Source: Bifidobacteriaceae bacterium (lineage in GTDB: Bacteria > Actinomycetota > Actinomycetes > Actinomycetales > Bifidobacteriaceae). Taken from it: a DNA stretch of 64,000 nucleotides. The translations under genes and the position numbers were made by a program. The notes beneath the pieces are model-generated. The model searched no databases. It saw nothing but the letters and a program-made list of their open reading frames with translations, and was not told the origin of the DNA. The stretch spans positions 248,001 through 312,000 of the forward strand of contig JALCQD010000002.1 in the NCBI GenBank assembly GCA_022651005.1, in the 5' to 3' direction. The stretch's first letter is position 1. Every line of letters starts with the position of its first letter. Positions 8,518-17,061 of this stretch are shown in pieces.

Positions 8518-8610
8518 TTTCCCAATTCGATGTTTTCCGTTTATGAATCTTCTTCGAAGTTGATACGTTTTCCAATAACAGCCATGTGGAATCACAAAGG
8601 AGTGGACCGT

Positions 8611-10026
8611 ATGTCACAAGAACCGCAAGACACGTTACCGGCGAGGCGTAGTCACTATCGCTGGGTAGTCCTCAGCACCATATTCGTCGGTTACGTCATC
8701 TGCATGGCGGACCGATCGAATATCGGCACCATTTTGCCCATGATGCGCGGAGAATTCGAGATCTCGAACTTTACCGCCGGCGCCGTTTCTTCCCTCTTCT
8801 TCCTGGGGTATGCGATTTCGCAGATCCCGGCAGGGCTCGTCATGGGAAAGAAAGGCACGAGGACCATCGTGTCGGTTGCAATTCTCGGATTCGCCATCGT
8901 TACCTTCCTCATTGGGCACACAACGGGAGCCTTGATGCTCCTGGTGTTGAGATTGTGCCTCGGCCTTATTGAAGGCGCGACGCCCGTTGGCATGACATCC
9001 ACCATCAATGCATGGTTCCCCTTCAAAGAAAAGGGAACGGCGACGGGTGTCTACATCGCATCGACAATGCTGGCTCCCATCATTGCCCCCATTCTCTCGA
9101 CTCACATCTCCAGTGCCTATGGGTGGCGACAGGTCTTCATCTGGGTGTCGGCCATTCCGGGGGTCATCATGGCGGTCGTTTTCTTCCTGGTGGTGCGTTC
9201 TCACCCATGGCAGAGTAAACACGTCAATAAGGCAGAACTCGACCATATCAAGGGCGACAGCGGATCTGCCGCCGCGGCTGCGCAAGATTTTGGCGATATG
9301 GGGATTCTTGACCGCATCATTCGTTTGACAAAGGCAAAGCCCTTCTCGACTAACCGTGAAGTGCTCAAATCGTGGAACATCTGGGGCGTTACGATTGCTT
9401 ACTTCTGCATGAACAACGTTCTCTATGGAATGATTACCTGGATTCCCAGCTATTTGCACGCAGCGCGAGGATACGATGTGATTTCTATGGGGTGGATGTC
9501 TGCAATGCCGTATATTGGCGGCTTTGTGGGAGCACTTCTCGGTGGCGTCGTCTCTGATCGCGTCTTCCACGGAAGGCGCAAGCCAACGATGATGCTGACG
9601 GCGCTCTTGACCGCAGTCATGATGGGATTGCTGCTCGTCACGCCGGACAATTCACTGCTTCTAGCCTTGGTGCTCATTTTCACTGGATTCTTCCTCAACA
9701 TAGGATGGTCCGCTTTCACTTCCATCGCTATGAACATGACCACGACGAAAACGTACCCCTTCGCCATCTCCATCATCAACAGTGGAGGCAATCTCGGAGG
9801 ATTCTTCTCGCCGATGATTGTGGGTGCAGTACTTGATCTCACTGGCAACTACACCATGGCCTTCAGCTACTTTGTTTTTATTCTTGTTGCAGCGTTCGTC
9901 ATTCTGTTCACACTGCGTGAATTCCGCCCTGGCTCCCGTCTCGAAGTCGGTGGCAAGGATGCAACTTCCGAGACTACGGCGTCGGTCTCTTCACAAGAGC
10001 CCGTTGCCGCGGCGAGCAATCGATAA
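8611..10026 (+). CDS. MFS transporter, anion:cation symporter (ACS) family
   Basis: A 471-aa predicted 12-TM proton-coupled symporter of the GudP/DgoT/ExuT type. It shows the ACS-like first segment RWVVLSTIFVGYVICMADRS, the SSLFFLGYAISQIPAG region and the RLCLGLIEGATPVG segment. The chosen ATG (8611) has AAAGGAG 8 nt upstream. Upstream in-frame ATGs lack this. ACS proteins typically import hexuronates, aldonates or aldarates. Here the next genes are a DUF1537 kinase and a PdxA-type dehydrogenase, so a four-carbon sugar acid such as threonate or erythronate is the best inference. It is the first gene of the operon, 15 nt before the kinase. Confidence 0.88.
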   Translation: MSQEPQDTLPARRSHYRWVVLSTIFVGYVICMADRSNIGTILPMMRGEFEISNFTAGAVSSLFFLGYAISQIPAGLVMGKKGTRTIVSVAILGFAIVTFLIGHTTGALMLLVLRLCLGLIEGATPVGMTSTINAWFPFKEKGTATGVYIASTMLAPIIAPILSTHISSAYGWRQVFIWVSAIPGVIMAVVFFLVVRSHPWQSKHVNKAELDHIKGDSGSAAAAAQDFGDMGILDRIIRLTKAKPFSTNREVLKSWNIWGVTIAYFCMNNVLYGMITWIPSYLHAARGYDVISMGWMSAMPYIGGFVGALLGGVVSDRVFHGRRKPTMMLTALLTAVMMGLLLVTPDNSLLLALVLIFTGFFLNIGWSAFTSIAMNMTTTKTYPFAISIINSGGNLGGFFSPMIVGAVLDLTGNYTMAFSYFVFILVAAFVILFTLREFRPGSRLEVGGKDATSETTASVSSQEPVAAASNR

Positions 10027-10041
10027 AGGAGGATCGATCGT

Positions 10042-11436
10042 ATGACACAGATCGGTATTGTCGCAGACGATGTGACTGGCGGCACAACAGTTGGGGCGCT
10101 TCTCGCGCGAGTCGGTACAACTCCCACGTTGTTTTACGACTATAAGCGTGTGGCGCAGGTCGCAGATCGCCGCAATCCTGCGGTCATCGTCAGCTCGAAC
10201 TCACGGTGCATGGAGGCGCAGGAGGCATATGACTCCGTCTTCGCTGCAACGCAAGAGCTCAAGAAGCTTGGAGTGACACAATTCTCAAAGCGCATTGATA
10301 CGACGTTGAGAGGAAACATCGGTGCCGAAGTAGACGCCATGCTCGATGCGCTTGGCAAGAATCACATAGCCGTCATTGTGGCATCCATGCCGCAATCAAA
10401 GAAAATTGTGCTCGATGGGTACTCGCTCATTGATTCCACCCTCCTGACTGACACTGCCGTGGTGCGGGATGTTCGCACGCCAGTGCATGAAGCGCACATT
10501 CCTACGTTGCTGCAATCTCAATTTCACGAACGCGTTGAACATGTTTCTCTCGATGTGGTGAAACGTGGAGTGACTGAAATCGAAGCCATGATGCGCACCA
10601 TGCTTGCTTCGTATTCGCGCATCTTTGTGATTGACGCCGTGACTCTTGATGATGTTGACACTATTGCATCAGCAGTCGTGAAACTGGGGAGACCAGTTGT
10701 AGCTGTTGATCCAGGCCCCTTCACGGTGAGCCTTGCGGTAGCGTCAGGAGCAATTGAGACTCATGACCACGTATGCCAAGCGGTGCGTGAGGAATGCCGC
10801 AGCGACGACAAGGGAACTGTAATGGTCGTCGCCGGCAGCGCCACTGGCGTCACTCAGATCCAGATGCAGCGCCTCCTCAAAGAACCAAGGACAGTCGCGT
10901 TCCTGGCAGATCCCCTGAAGCTGATCTCTTCCCACCCGGAAACTGTTGCAGAAGAGAATGCGCGTGTGGTGGCTGAAGCCGTCGAAGCCTTCACCTCTGA
11001 TGCGCAACCTCGTGTGGCAATACTTGCCGTTGACACGGCCATCACAGGGGAGCGGGCTTCCACTCGAGAGGAGCTGGAGAGCGCCAGTGGCTTGCCGGCT
11101 GATGAGGCTTCGAACCTCTTGACGCAACGTCTGGGCGAACTGGCTCGGCTCGTGTGCGATGTTGTGGGGCCTCAGCGTACTTCGGGGCTTTACCTCACCG
11201 GTGGAGACACGGTAGTACGTGTCTGGCAGGCGATCGGGGCCGACGGAATAAGGCTCACGGATTATGTGATTCCTCAGGTCGACCAGTCGCAGATCGTGGG
11301 CGGTCCCTTCGACGGTATCCCGGTGGTGTGCAAAGGCGGACTTACAGGTGACGACATCACTGCAGTCCAAGCAATTAATCGTCTGTTCGATGTGAACAGA
11401 ATTCATCAAACAATCGAAATGGAGAAGACAGTATGA
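10042..11436 (+). CDS. Four-carbon acid sugar kinase (DUF1537; DtnK/OtnK-like)
   Basis: A 464-aa member of the DUF1537 kinase family, whose studied members phosphorylate D-threonate, D-erythronate, 3-oxo-tetronate or related acids at O4. The N-terminal substrate domain has IGIVADDVTGG (family ADDLTGA) and KRIDTTLRGNIGAEVDA. The C-terminal ATP domain has YLTGGDTVVRVWQAIG and VCKGGLTGDD. AAAGGAGGA precedes the ATG. Its TGA overlaps the ATG of the PdxA-type gene (ATGA), so the two are translationally coupled. Pairing with a PdxA2-like enzyme points to D-threonate or a stereoisomer, but substrate specificity cannot be read from the sequence. Confidence 0.9.
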   Translation: MTQIGIVADDVTGGTTVGALLARVGTTPTLFYDYKRVAQVADRRNPAVIVSSNSRCMEAQEAYDSVFAATQELKKLGVTQFSKRIDTTLRGNIGAEVDAMLDALGKNHIAVIVASMPQSKKIVLDGYSLIDSTLLTDTAVVRDVRTPVHEAHIPTLLQSQFHERVEHVSLDVVKRGVTEIEAMMRTMLASYSRIFVIDAVTLDDVDTIASAVVKLGRPVVAVDPGPFTVSLAVASGAIETHDHVCQAVREECRSDDKGTVMVVAGSATGVTQIQMQRLLKEPRTVAFLADPLKLISSHPETVAEENARVVAEAVEAFTSDAQPRVAILAVDTAITGERASTREELESASGLPADEASNLLTQRLGELARLVCDVVGPQRTSGLYLTGGDTVVRVWQAIGADGIRLTDYVIPQVDQSQIVGGPFDGIPVVCKGGLTGDDITAVQAINRLFDVNRIHQTIEMEKTV

Positions 11437-12497
11437 GTACGAGGAAGCCAGTAACGGCAATCACTCTCGGAGATCCAGCGGGGATTGGTCCTGAAATTGT
11501 ACTCAAGACGATTCGCAGCCAGAAAGTTTACGACATCTGTGATCCGTTCATCATTGGACATCGGGACAGTCTTGAGCAAGCGGCAAAAGTTCTCGGCATC
11601 TCGGATCTGAATTTCAATATGATCAGCGATCCCTCCGAAGCAAAATATCAGCTGGGAACCATCGACCTTCTTCAAACGGATTGTGCTAATGACGCCGTTA
11701 TCGAATATGGCAGAATCCAGAAAGACGCTGCTCTACGTGCATACTCCTACCTGGAGAAGTCCATTGAGCTGGGGTTGGAGGGCAAGATCGATGCCGTGTC
11801 CACGTCCCCGATCAACAAGGCAGCGCTGAAGCTAGCGAACGTCCCCTACATCGGCCATACGGAGATCTACCAGGCCTTGACGAACTCCAAATACGCATTG
11901 ACCATGTTCAATGTTCATAAGTTGCGCGTTTTCTTCGTCAGCAGGCATGTGTCGCTGCGAGAGGCCTGCGATCTCGCCAATCATGACCGTATTCTCGACT
12001 TCATCAAGAACATCAATACTGAGTTCAAGAAGCTCGGCTTCGAGCACCCCACCATCGATGTTGCAGCCCTTAATCCTCATGTGGGCGAAGGCGGCATGTT
12101 CGGCACTGAGGAAATCACCGATATTGCGCCTGCTGTCAAAGATGCACAGGCGATGGGAATTGCTGCGCGTGGGCCGCTCTCTGCAGATGCTGTGTTCGCC
12201 ATGGATCTTGATGGCCATAGCGATTGCGTGCTCTCGATGTATCACGACCAGGGTCATATCGGATGCAAGACACTCGATTTTGAAAAGGCCGTAACCATCA
12301 CTCTGGGCCTGCCCTTCATGCGCAGTTCTGTGGATCACGGGACAGCTTTTGATCTTGCAGGAAAGGGAATCGCTCAGGGTAATTCGATGATTGAAGCGAC
12401 CCGAGTGGCATCTCTCTACGCAAAGATGCAGCTCGATCACAAAGAGAAAGTCGCTGCGCAACAAGCTCAGAAGGAAGCTCTCCTCGCGGCTCGGTGA
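11433..12497 (+). CDS. PdxA-family 4-phospho-sugar-acid dehydrogenase (PdxA2-like)
   Basis: A 354-aa homologue of 4-hydroxythreonine-4-phosphate dehydrogenase. PdxA2 enzymes paired with DUF1537 kinases oxidise a 4-phospho-tetronate, and the beta-keto acid loses CO2 to give dihydroxyacetone phosphate. Seen here: TLGDPAGIGPEIVLK, VSTSPINKAAL, the metal-binding histidines in GHTEIYQALT and AALNPHVGEGG, and the YHDQGHIGCK segment. It starts inside the kinase stop codon (ATGA overlap). A biosynthetic PdxA role in vitamin B6 synthesis is unlikely, given the kinase partner and the absence of other B6 genes nearby. Confidence 0.9.
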   Translation: MSTRKPVTAITLGDPAGIGPEIVLKTIRSQKVYDICDPFIIGHRDSLEQAAKVLGISDLNFNMISDPSEAKYQLGTIDLLQTDCANDAVIEYGRIQKDAALRAYSYLEKSIELGLEGKIDAVSTSPINKAALKLANVPYIGHTEIYQALTNSKYALTMFNVHKLRVFFVSRHVSLREACDLANHDRILDFIKNINTEFKKLGFEHPTIDVAALNPHVGEGGMFGTEEITDIAPAVKDAQAMGIAARGPLSADAVFAMDLDGHSDCVLSMYHDQGHIGCKTLDFEKAVTITLGLPFMRSSVDHGTAFDLAGKGIAQGNSMIEATRVASLYAKMQLDHKEKVAAQQAQKEALLAAR

Positions 12498-12525
12498 ACG
12501 GGGAATCAGAAAGGAAGAAAGTGCC

Positions 12526-12966
12526 ATGAAACTTGCTTTTGGTTGTGATCCCAATGCTACGGATCTCAAAGAAGTACTTATGAAAGAGGCGAAGAGTCTC
12601 GGCCACGAAGTCGTTGATTTTCCCTCAGAGGATCCCATTTATGCCAACGTTGCCATCAACGTGGCAAAGTCAGTCGCCGCAGGGGAGGAGGATCGCGGAA
12701 TCCTACTGTGCGGCACCGGAATCGGAGTCTCCATTGCCGCCAACAAGGTCGAGGGTGCCTACTGCGCCTGCGTTGCTGACATCTATCAGGCGGAACGTGC
12801 CACGTTGAGTAATGATGCAAACCTCATTTCGATGGGAGCTCAGGTTCTCGGGCCCAACACGGCCAAAGAGCTCATGCGTGCCTACCTCAGCGGTTCCTTC
12901 GATCCCAACTCTCGAAGCGCTCCGAAGGTAGAACGCATCAAAAAGTTCGAAGAAGAAAAGGCATAA
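12526..12966 (+). CDS. RpiB/LacAB-family sugar-phosphate isomerase (EryI/DerI-like)
   Basis: A 146-aa RpiB-type isomerase. The active-site cysteine is C62 in ILLCGTGIGVS, followed by the GTGIG oxyanion loop, and D8 lies in the N-terminal AFGCDP segment. The start ATG has AAGGAAG 9 nt upstream. A longer in-frame extension overlaps pdxA and is not supported. Housekeeping RpiB makes ribulose/ribose 5-phosphate. The same fold in erythritol and threitol pathways interconverts tetrulose 4-phosphate and erythrose 4-phosphate (EryI, DerI). Operon position favours the C4 role, by inference. The C-terminus is charged (KVERIKKFEEEKA). Confidence 0.85.
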   Translation: MKLAFGCDPNATDLKEVLMKEAKSLGHEVVDFPSEDPIYANVAINVAKSVAAGEEDRGILLCGTGIGVSIAANKVEGAYCACVADIYQAERATLSNDANLISMGAQVLGPNTAKELMRAYLSGSFDPNSRSAPKVERIKKFEEEKA

Positions 12967-12991
12967 CCGTATTCCTCAAGGAGGATCTCTC

Positions 12992-13759
12992 ATGGCCGTC
13001 GTGGCCCTCAGTCTCAAAATGTATTTCACGCGACAGCAGACGCTGGAGTACTGCCGCACGCTCGTTCGCCTTCTCAATGATCTCGATCGTAAGGAAGTCA
13101 AGGAGCGGAACGTCAGTATGGCAGTCCTGCCTGATTTCCTCAGCATTGCCGAGGTGGGGAACATTGTGTTGCCCGCAGGGATTCGCTTGGGATCGCAAGA
13201 TATATGTGCGGACGACAGAGGTTCCTTTACCGGCGAGGTATCGGGAACGGACTTGGCAGACTTGGGCTCCAGCGTGGCAGAGATTGGACATGTGGAGAGG
13301 AAGCTGCTGTTTCATGAGGAGCCGGCCTTGATTCGTCGAAAGGTGGACGCCGCGTGGCGTAACGGCTTGACTCCTCTGCTCTGCGTGGGAGAGAAGGAGC
13401 GTGCGGGTACGGACATGGCAGTTGACATATGCCTCAATCAGATTCGTGAGGCTGTGGGCACTGACGAGTCTTCTCCTCTGTGGGTGGCGTATGAGCCGTT
13501 GTGGGCCATCGGCGCCCGTAACCCTGCTCCTGCGGAATATGTGACTGCAGTGTGCTCCCGTCTCAAGGAGGCTGTAGCACCGCATGAGGATGCTGCAGTA
13601 TTGTACGGAGGGTCGGCAGGCCCGGGGCTTCTGACGCAGCTGTGGCCCTCGGTCGATGGTTTGTTCCTGGGGCGGTTTGCTCACAAACCAGAGGCTTTCA
13701 TCTCCGTATTGGAGGAGGCCTTGGAGCTCTCTACCATTCGGGAGCCGCTCACCATTTAA
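12992..13759 (+). CDS. Triose-phosphate-isomerase-family protein (TpiA2/EryH/LerI-like)
   Basis: A 255-aa TIM-barrel isomerase of the TPI family. The catalytic lysine is kept in SLKMYF, the catalytic histidine in EIGHVERK, the glutamate in AYEPLWAIG, and the phosphate loop in YGGSAGP. The canonical NWKMN is changed, so the conserved asparagine before Trp-Lys is a serine. This divergence fits an operon-specific paralogue. TPI homologues in erythritol and threitol catabolism isomerise tetrulose phosphates. Conversion of dihydroxyacetone phosphate to glyceraldehyde 3-phosphate is an alternative. AAGGAGG lies 7 nt before the ATG. It is the last gene of the operon. Confidence 0.85.
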   Translation: MAVVALSLKMYFTRQQTLEYCRTLVRLLNDLDRKEVKERNVSMAVLPDFLSIAEVGNIVLPAGIRLGSQDICADDRGSFTGEVSGTDLADLGSSVAEIGHVERKLLFHEEPALIRRKVDAAWRNGLTPLLCVGEKERAGTDMAVDICLNQIREAVGTDESSPLWVAYEPLWAIGARNPAPAEYVTAVCSRLKEAVAPHEDAAVLYGGSAGPGLLTQLWPSVDGLFLGRFAHKPEAFISVLEEALELSTIREPLTI

Positions 13760-13917
13760 GACGTGTCATCGTTGAAAATCGTGAAATTCCAGACCTTTCT
13801 ACTGGCATGTATGTTCTCATCTTTGCAAGTTTTAGTTGCTGTGCGATCGGTCAGCTTGAACTCGTTCGGAAGGAAGAGAGAACTGAGAAAGTGAGTAATT
13901 TCATGCTTTTCATTTTG

Positions 13918-14083
13918 CCCGGACCGAACTTCGGGATTGCTGCTTCTCTTTCCATGAGGAGAGAAGGCGGTGACATTGTAGGTACTTGATACTCATTCAA
14001 CAACGTATGAGCATTCCATGAGAAAGACCTACAACAAGCGGTTGGACATCGGATTCATCAGGATCTGGTCCAGCCGCTTTTTT
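13918..14083 (+). ncRNA. Candidate structured RNA or 3' UTR with rho-independent terminator
   Basis: Within the 434-nt gap between the TPI-like gene and xfp, successive stems can be read on the plus strand: 13924-13928/13930-13934, 13943-13949/13960-13966 (7 bp), 13977-13983/14027-14033 (TGTAGGT/ACCTACA) enclosing CTCAT 13992-13996 that can pair with either of two ATGAG copies (14007, 14018), and 14036-14047/14068-14079 (12 bp, one wobble) followed by TTTTTT. The last stem is a good terminator, about 280 nt beyond the stop codon. No promoter or known family was recognised, so this may be an operon 3' UTR or an independent small RNA. Bases 13760-13917 show no gene. Confidence 0.4.
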
Positions 14084-14130
14084 CGTCACCGTAAGGATGA
14101 AGATGGGAATCCGTTCTGCTGGTTGCATAC

Positions 14131-14166
14131 AAAGAACCCCTCCGCCCGAAAGCAGAGGGGTTCTTT
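14131..14166. terminator. xfp terminator
   Basis: A perfect 12-bp stem (14131-14142/14155-14166, AAAGAACCCCTC) with a 12-nt loop lies 27 nt beyond the xfp stop. On the minus strand it ends in GGGGTTCTTT. Confidence 0.85.
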
Positions 14167-14193
14167 ATGAACGACCTTAGTGATTGAGAATAA

Positions 14194-16671
14194 TCACTCG
14201 TTGTCGCCTGCGGTCGCAGCAGTTGCGCTGACGGCACCAGGCAGATCGGTCTTGACGCCAGGCCACACCCAGTCGGTGTAGTCAGGGTGATCGTAACCGT
14301 TGTCGACGGCGAACTGGAAGGCATCCGTACGGAACTTCTCCAGCTTGTCGATCTCGGCGGCGAACTTGTTGGCGTCGACGGCACGCAGTGCCTCGGCGGT
14401 GAGTTCGTAACGATCGATGTCGTTGACGCGGACCATGTCGTATGGCGTGGTGGTGGAGCCCTGCTCCTTGTAGCCGTGGACATTGAAGTTGTCGTGGTTC
14501 GGGCGATCGTAGATCAGGCCGCGCACGTCATGTGCATAGGAGTGATAGGCGAACAGAACCGGCTTGTCAGCAGTGAACAGATCGGTGAACTCTGCATCGG
14601 AGAGGGCTTCGTCGTTCTCCTTGGTGGACTGCAGCTTGAGCAGATCCACAACATTGACGACCTTGAATTTGACACCGAGCTTGTTGAGCTTGTCGGCAGC
14701 AGCCATGAGTTCCTGGGTGGGGACGTCGCCTGCGGCGGCGAGCACAACCTGAACCTCATCGTTGCTCTTGACGTTGGAAGCCCACGTCCACTCTGCAGCG
14801 CCCTTTTCGAGCTCTGCACGTGCCTCGTCGAGCGTGACCCAGGTAGCAGCAGGCTGCTTGCCAGCGATGATCGCGTTGATCTGGTTGGTGGAGTTGTAGG
14901 TGCGCTCTGCAACAGCGAGGAGCATGTTGGCATCCACAGGGAAGTAGATGTTGACAACGTGATCGTTGTTGAAGGTCTTGTTCAGCAGGAGCGACGTCAC
15001 GCCCGGATCCTGATGGCTGAAGCCATTGTGATCCTGACGCCACACGTGGGAGCTGACCAGGAGGTTCATCGAGGAGATGGGCTTGCGCCACGGAATCTCG
15101 CGGACCGTTGCTTCCAGCCACTTTGCGTGCTGGTTGAGCATGGAGTCGATGACGTGAACGAAGGACTCGTAGGAGCTCCAGATGCCGTGGCGACCGGTGA
15201 GGAGGTAGCCCTCGAGGAAGCCTTCCATCTGATGCTCGGAGAGCTGCTCGGTGACCTGACCGGTGACGGCCATGTGCTCGTCAACCAGGCTGGAGAGGTA
15301 ACCGGCATCCCACTGCTTGTTGGTGACTTCGTAGGCAGCGGAGAGACGGTTCGAAGCGGTCTCGTCAGGTCCGAAGATACGGAAGCTGTCAGGGTTGTTC
15401 TTGACAACGTCGCGGGTGTAAACGCCCAGACGACGAGTTGCCTCGAGCTGTCCCCAGCCGTGTCCGAATTCCTTGACTTCCTTGACCTCGTAGTCGTCGA
15501 GCTTCGGGAGCTTGAGATCCTCGCGGATGCGGCCACCGTTTGCGTTCGGGTTCTGACCGATGCGCAGTTCGCCCTTGGGCATGAACGCGGTGACTTCGGG
15601 ACGCAGAGCGCCCTTCTCGTCGAACAACTCGGCGGGCTTGTAGGAAGCCAGCCAGTTCTTGAGGACGTTGAAGTGTTCTTCGGTGTCGCGCGCGGAAGCG
15701 AGCGGAACCTGGTGTGCACGCCAGGAGCCTTCGGTCTTCTTGCCATCGATGAACTTCGGGCAGGTCCAACCCTTGGGCGTGCGGAAGATGATCATCGGGT
15801 AGAACGGACGCTCCATGTCGTTCGTCTGGGCAGCTGCCTTGATGTCGCAGATCTCGTCGAAGACGGTCTCGAACAGGTCGGCGAAGCGGCGGTGGATCGA
15901 AAGGTGATCCTCGTCGTCGAAGCCAGCGATGAACTCGTAGGGTTCGTAACCCATGCCGTGGAAGAACTCGTGCAGCTCGTCATCCGAGATGCGGGAGAGG
16001 ATCGACGGGTTGGCGATCTTGTAACCGTTGAGGTGCAGGATCGGCAGAACGATGCCGTCGGTGCGGGGGTTCACGAGCTTGTTGGACTGCCAGCCGGTGG
16101 CCAGAGGGCCAGTCTCAGCTTCGCCGTCGCCAACGATGGCGGGGACGAAGAGGCTGGGGTTGTTCATGATGGCGCCGTAAGCGTGGGAGAGCGCGTATCC
16201 GAGCTCGCCACCCTCGTGGATGGAACCGGGGGTCTCAGGTGCGAAGTGGGAGGGGATGCCGCCCGGGTAAGAGAACTGGCGGAAGAACTTCTGCATGCCC
16301 TCTTCGTTGTTGGTGATCTGCGGGTAGTACTCGGAGTACGTTCCGTCGAGATAAGACTGTGAGGTTCCTGCAGGACCGCCGTGGCCGGGTCCCATGATGA
16401 TCACGGTGTTCTGCTGGTGATCAGCGATGAGGCGGTTGATGTGTCCGATGAGGAAGTTCAGACCGGGAGTGGTGCCCCAGTGGCCGACGAGACGATGCTT
16501 GACATCCTCGCGCGTGAACGGTTCCTTCATCAAAGGATTGCTACGCAAATAAATCTGGCCAATGGACAGGTAGTTGGCAGCGCGCCAATACTTGTCGATG
16601 CCTTCAATGGCTTCCTCAGAAACGGGAGCGTCAAGCTTCTTCCAAGGAGTGCCGATAACAGGATTCGTCAT
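14194..16671 (-). CDS. xfp: Xylulose-5-phosphate/fructose-6-phosphate phosphoketolase
   Basis: An 825-aa thiamine-diphosphate enzyme, the hallmark of the bifid shunt. It cleaves fructose 6-P to erythrose 4-P and acetyl-P, and xylulose 5-P to glyceraldehyde 3-P and acetyl-P. Seen: [40 protein letters not shown], the TPP site beginning GDGEAETGP and ending LNGYKIANP, and the [17 protein letters not shown] segment. Length equals my recollection of Bifidobacterium Xfp. The ATG at 16671 has AGGAGA 6 nt upstream. An upstream extension to 16770 is not supported. It diverges from guaA, the usual bifidobacterial arrangement. Acetyl phosphate then passes to the nearby pta and ackA products. Confidence 0.99.
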   Translation of the reverse strand: MTNPVIGTPWKKLDAPVSEEAIEGIDKYWRAANYLSIGQIYLRSNPLMKEPFTREDVKHRLVGHWGTTPGLNFLIGHINRLIADHQQNTVIIMGPGHGGPAGTSQSYLDGTYSEYYPQITNNEEGMQKFFRQFSYPGGIPSHFAPETPGSIHEGGELGYALSHAYGAIMNNPSLFVPAIVGDGEAETGPLATGWQSNKLVNPRTDGIVLPILHLNGYKIANPSILSRISDDELHEFFHGMGYEPYEFIAGFDDEDHLSIHRRFADLFETVFDEICDIKAAAQTNDMERPFYPMIIFRTPKGWTCPKFIDGKKTEGSWRAHQVPLASARDTEEHFNVLKNWLASYKPAELFDEKGALRPEVTAFMPKGELRIGQNPNANGGRIREDLKLPKLDDYEVKEVKEFGHGWGQLEATRRLGVYTRDVVKNNPDSFRIFGPDETASNRLSAAYEVTNKQWDAGYLSSLVDEHMAVTGQVTEQLSEHQMEGFLEGYLLTGRHGIWSSYESFVHVIDSMLNQHAKWLEATVREIPWRKPISSMNLLVSSHVWRQDHNGFSHQDPGVTSLLLNKTFNNDHVVNIYFPVDANMLLAVAERTYNSTNQINAIIAGKQPAATWVTLDEARAELEKGAAEWTWASNVKSNDEVQVVLAAAGDVPTQELMAAADKLNKLGVKFKVVNVVDLLKLQSTKENDEALSDAEFTDLFTADKPVLFAYHSYAHDVRGLIYDRPNHDNFNVHGYKEQGSTTTPYDMVRVNDIDRYELTAEALRAVDANKFAAEIDKLEKFRTDAFQFAVDNGYDHPDYTDWVWPGVKTDLPGAVSATAATAGDNE

Positions 16672-17061
16672 TTGTTCTCCTGCACTTTTGTGCGATCGGT
16701 TATTGTTCTCGGAACGTCTTGAATCCGATAGATCACTTACTCTGTGTCGGTCTGGACTCTTGCGTTCCAATCGCCCCCTATCTTATGGGAATGAGGAGAC
16801 TTTTGCACCTTCTAATAGCTAAATGTGCGATGTCACTTAGCGGAACCGTTGGAATGCAAGGCGAAACACCGATTGGCACGTTCTACTAACAGTGAAGAAA
16901 GTAACAAAATCTATCAAAAATCTTAAGAATTGTTATCTTTTGTCCGTTCTGCTGAGAGAGTCGCAATGTCGGAACAAATCGGCATAATTGCTATATTCAC
17001 GCTCACTTAGAGAGGTCCTCTACGGCCGCCCGGCCAGTACATGACCACTTACGGAGGAAAA
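16672..17061. promoter_or_regulatory. Divergent xfp/guaA promoter region
   Basis: This 390-nt region between divergent xfp and guaA has no gene. The centre (16890-16945) is AT-rich, with a TCTTAAGA palindrome and a near-inverted pair GTAACAA/TTGTTATC. A TATATT at about 16990 is a candidate guaA -10 box. Just before guaA there is an AGAGG-T-CCTCT palindrome. Transcription starts are not resolvable by eye. Confidence 0.4.

Noticed and set aside
14287-16362. 691-codon open frame on the + strand
   Set aside because: It is a mirror frame of xfp. The composition (Val/Glu/Asp rich, no domain) is typical of antisense frames.
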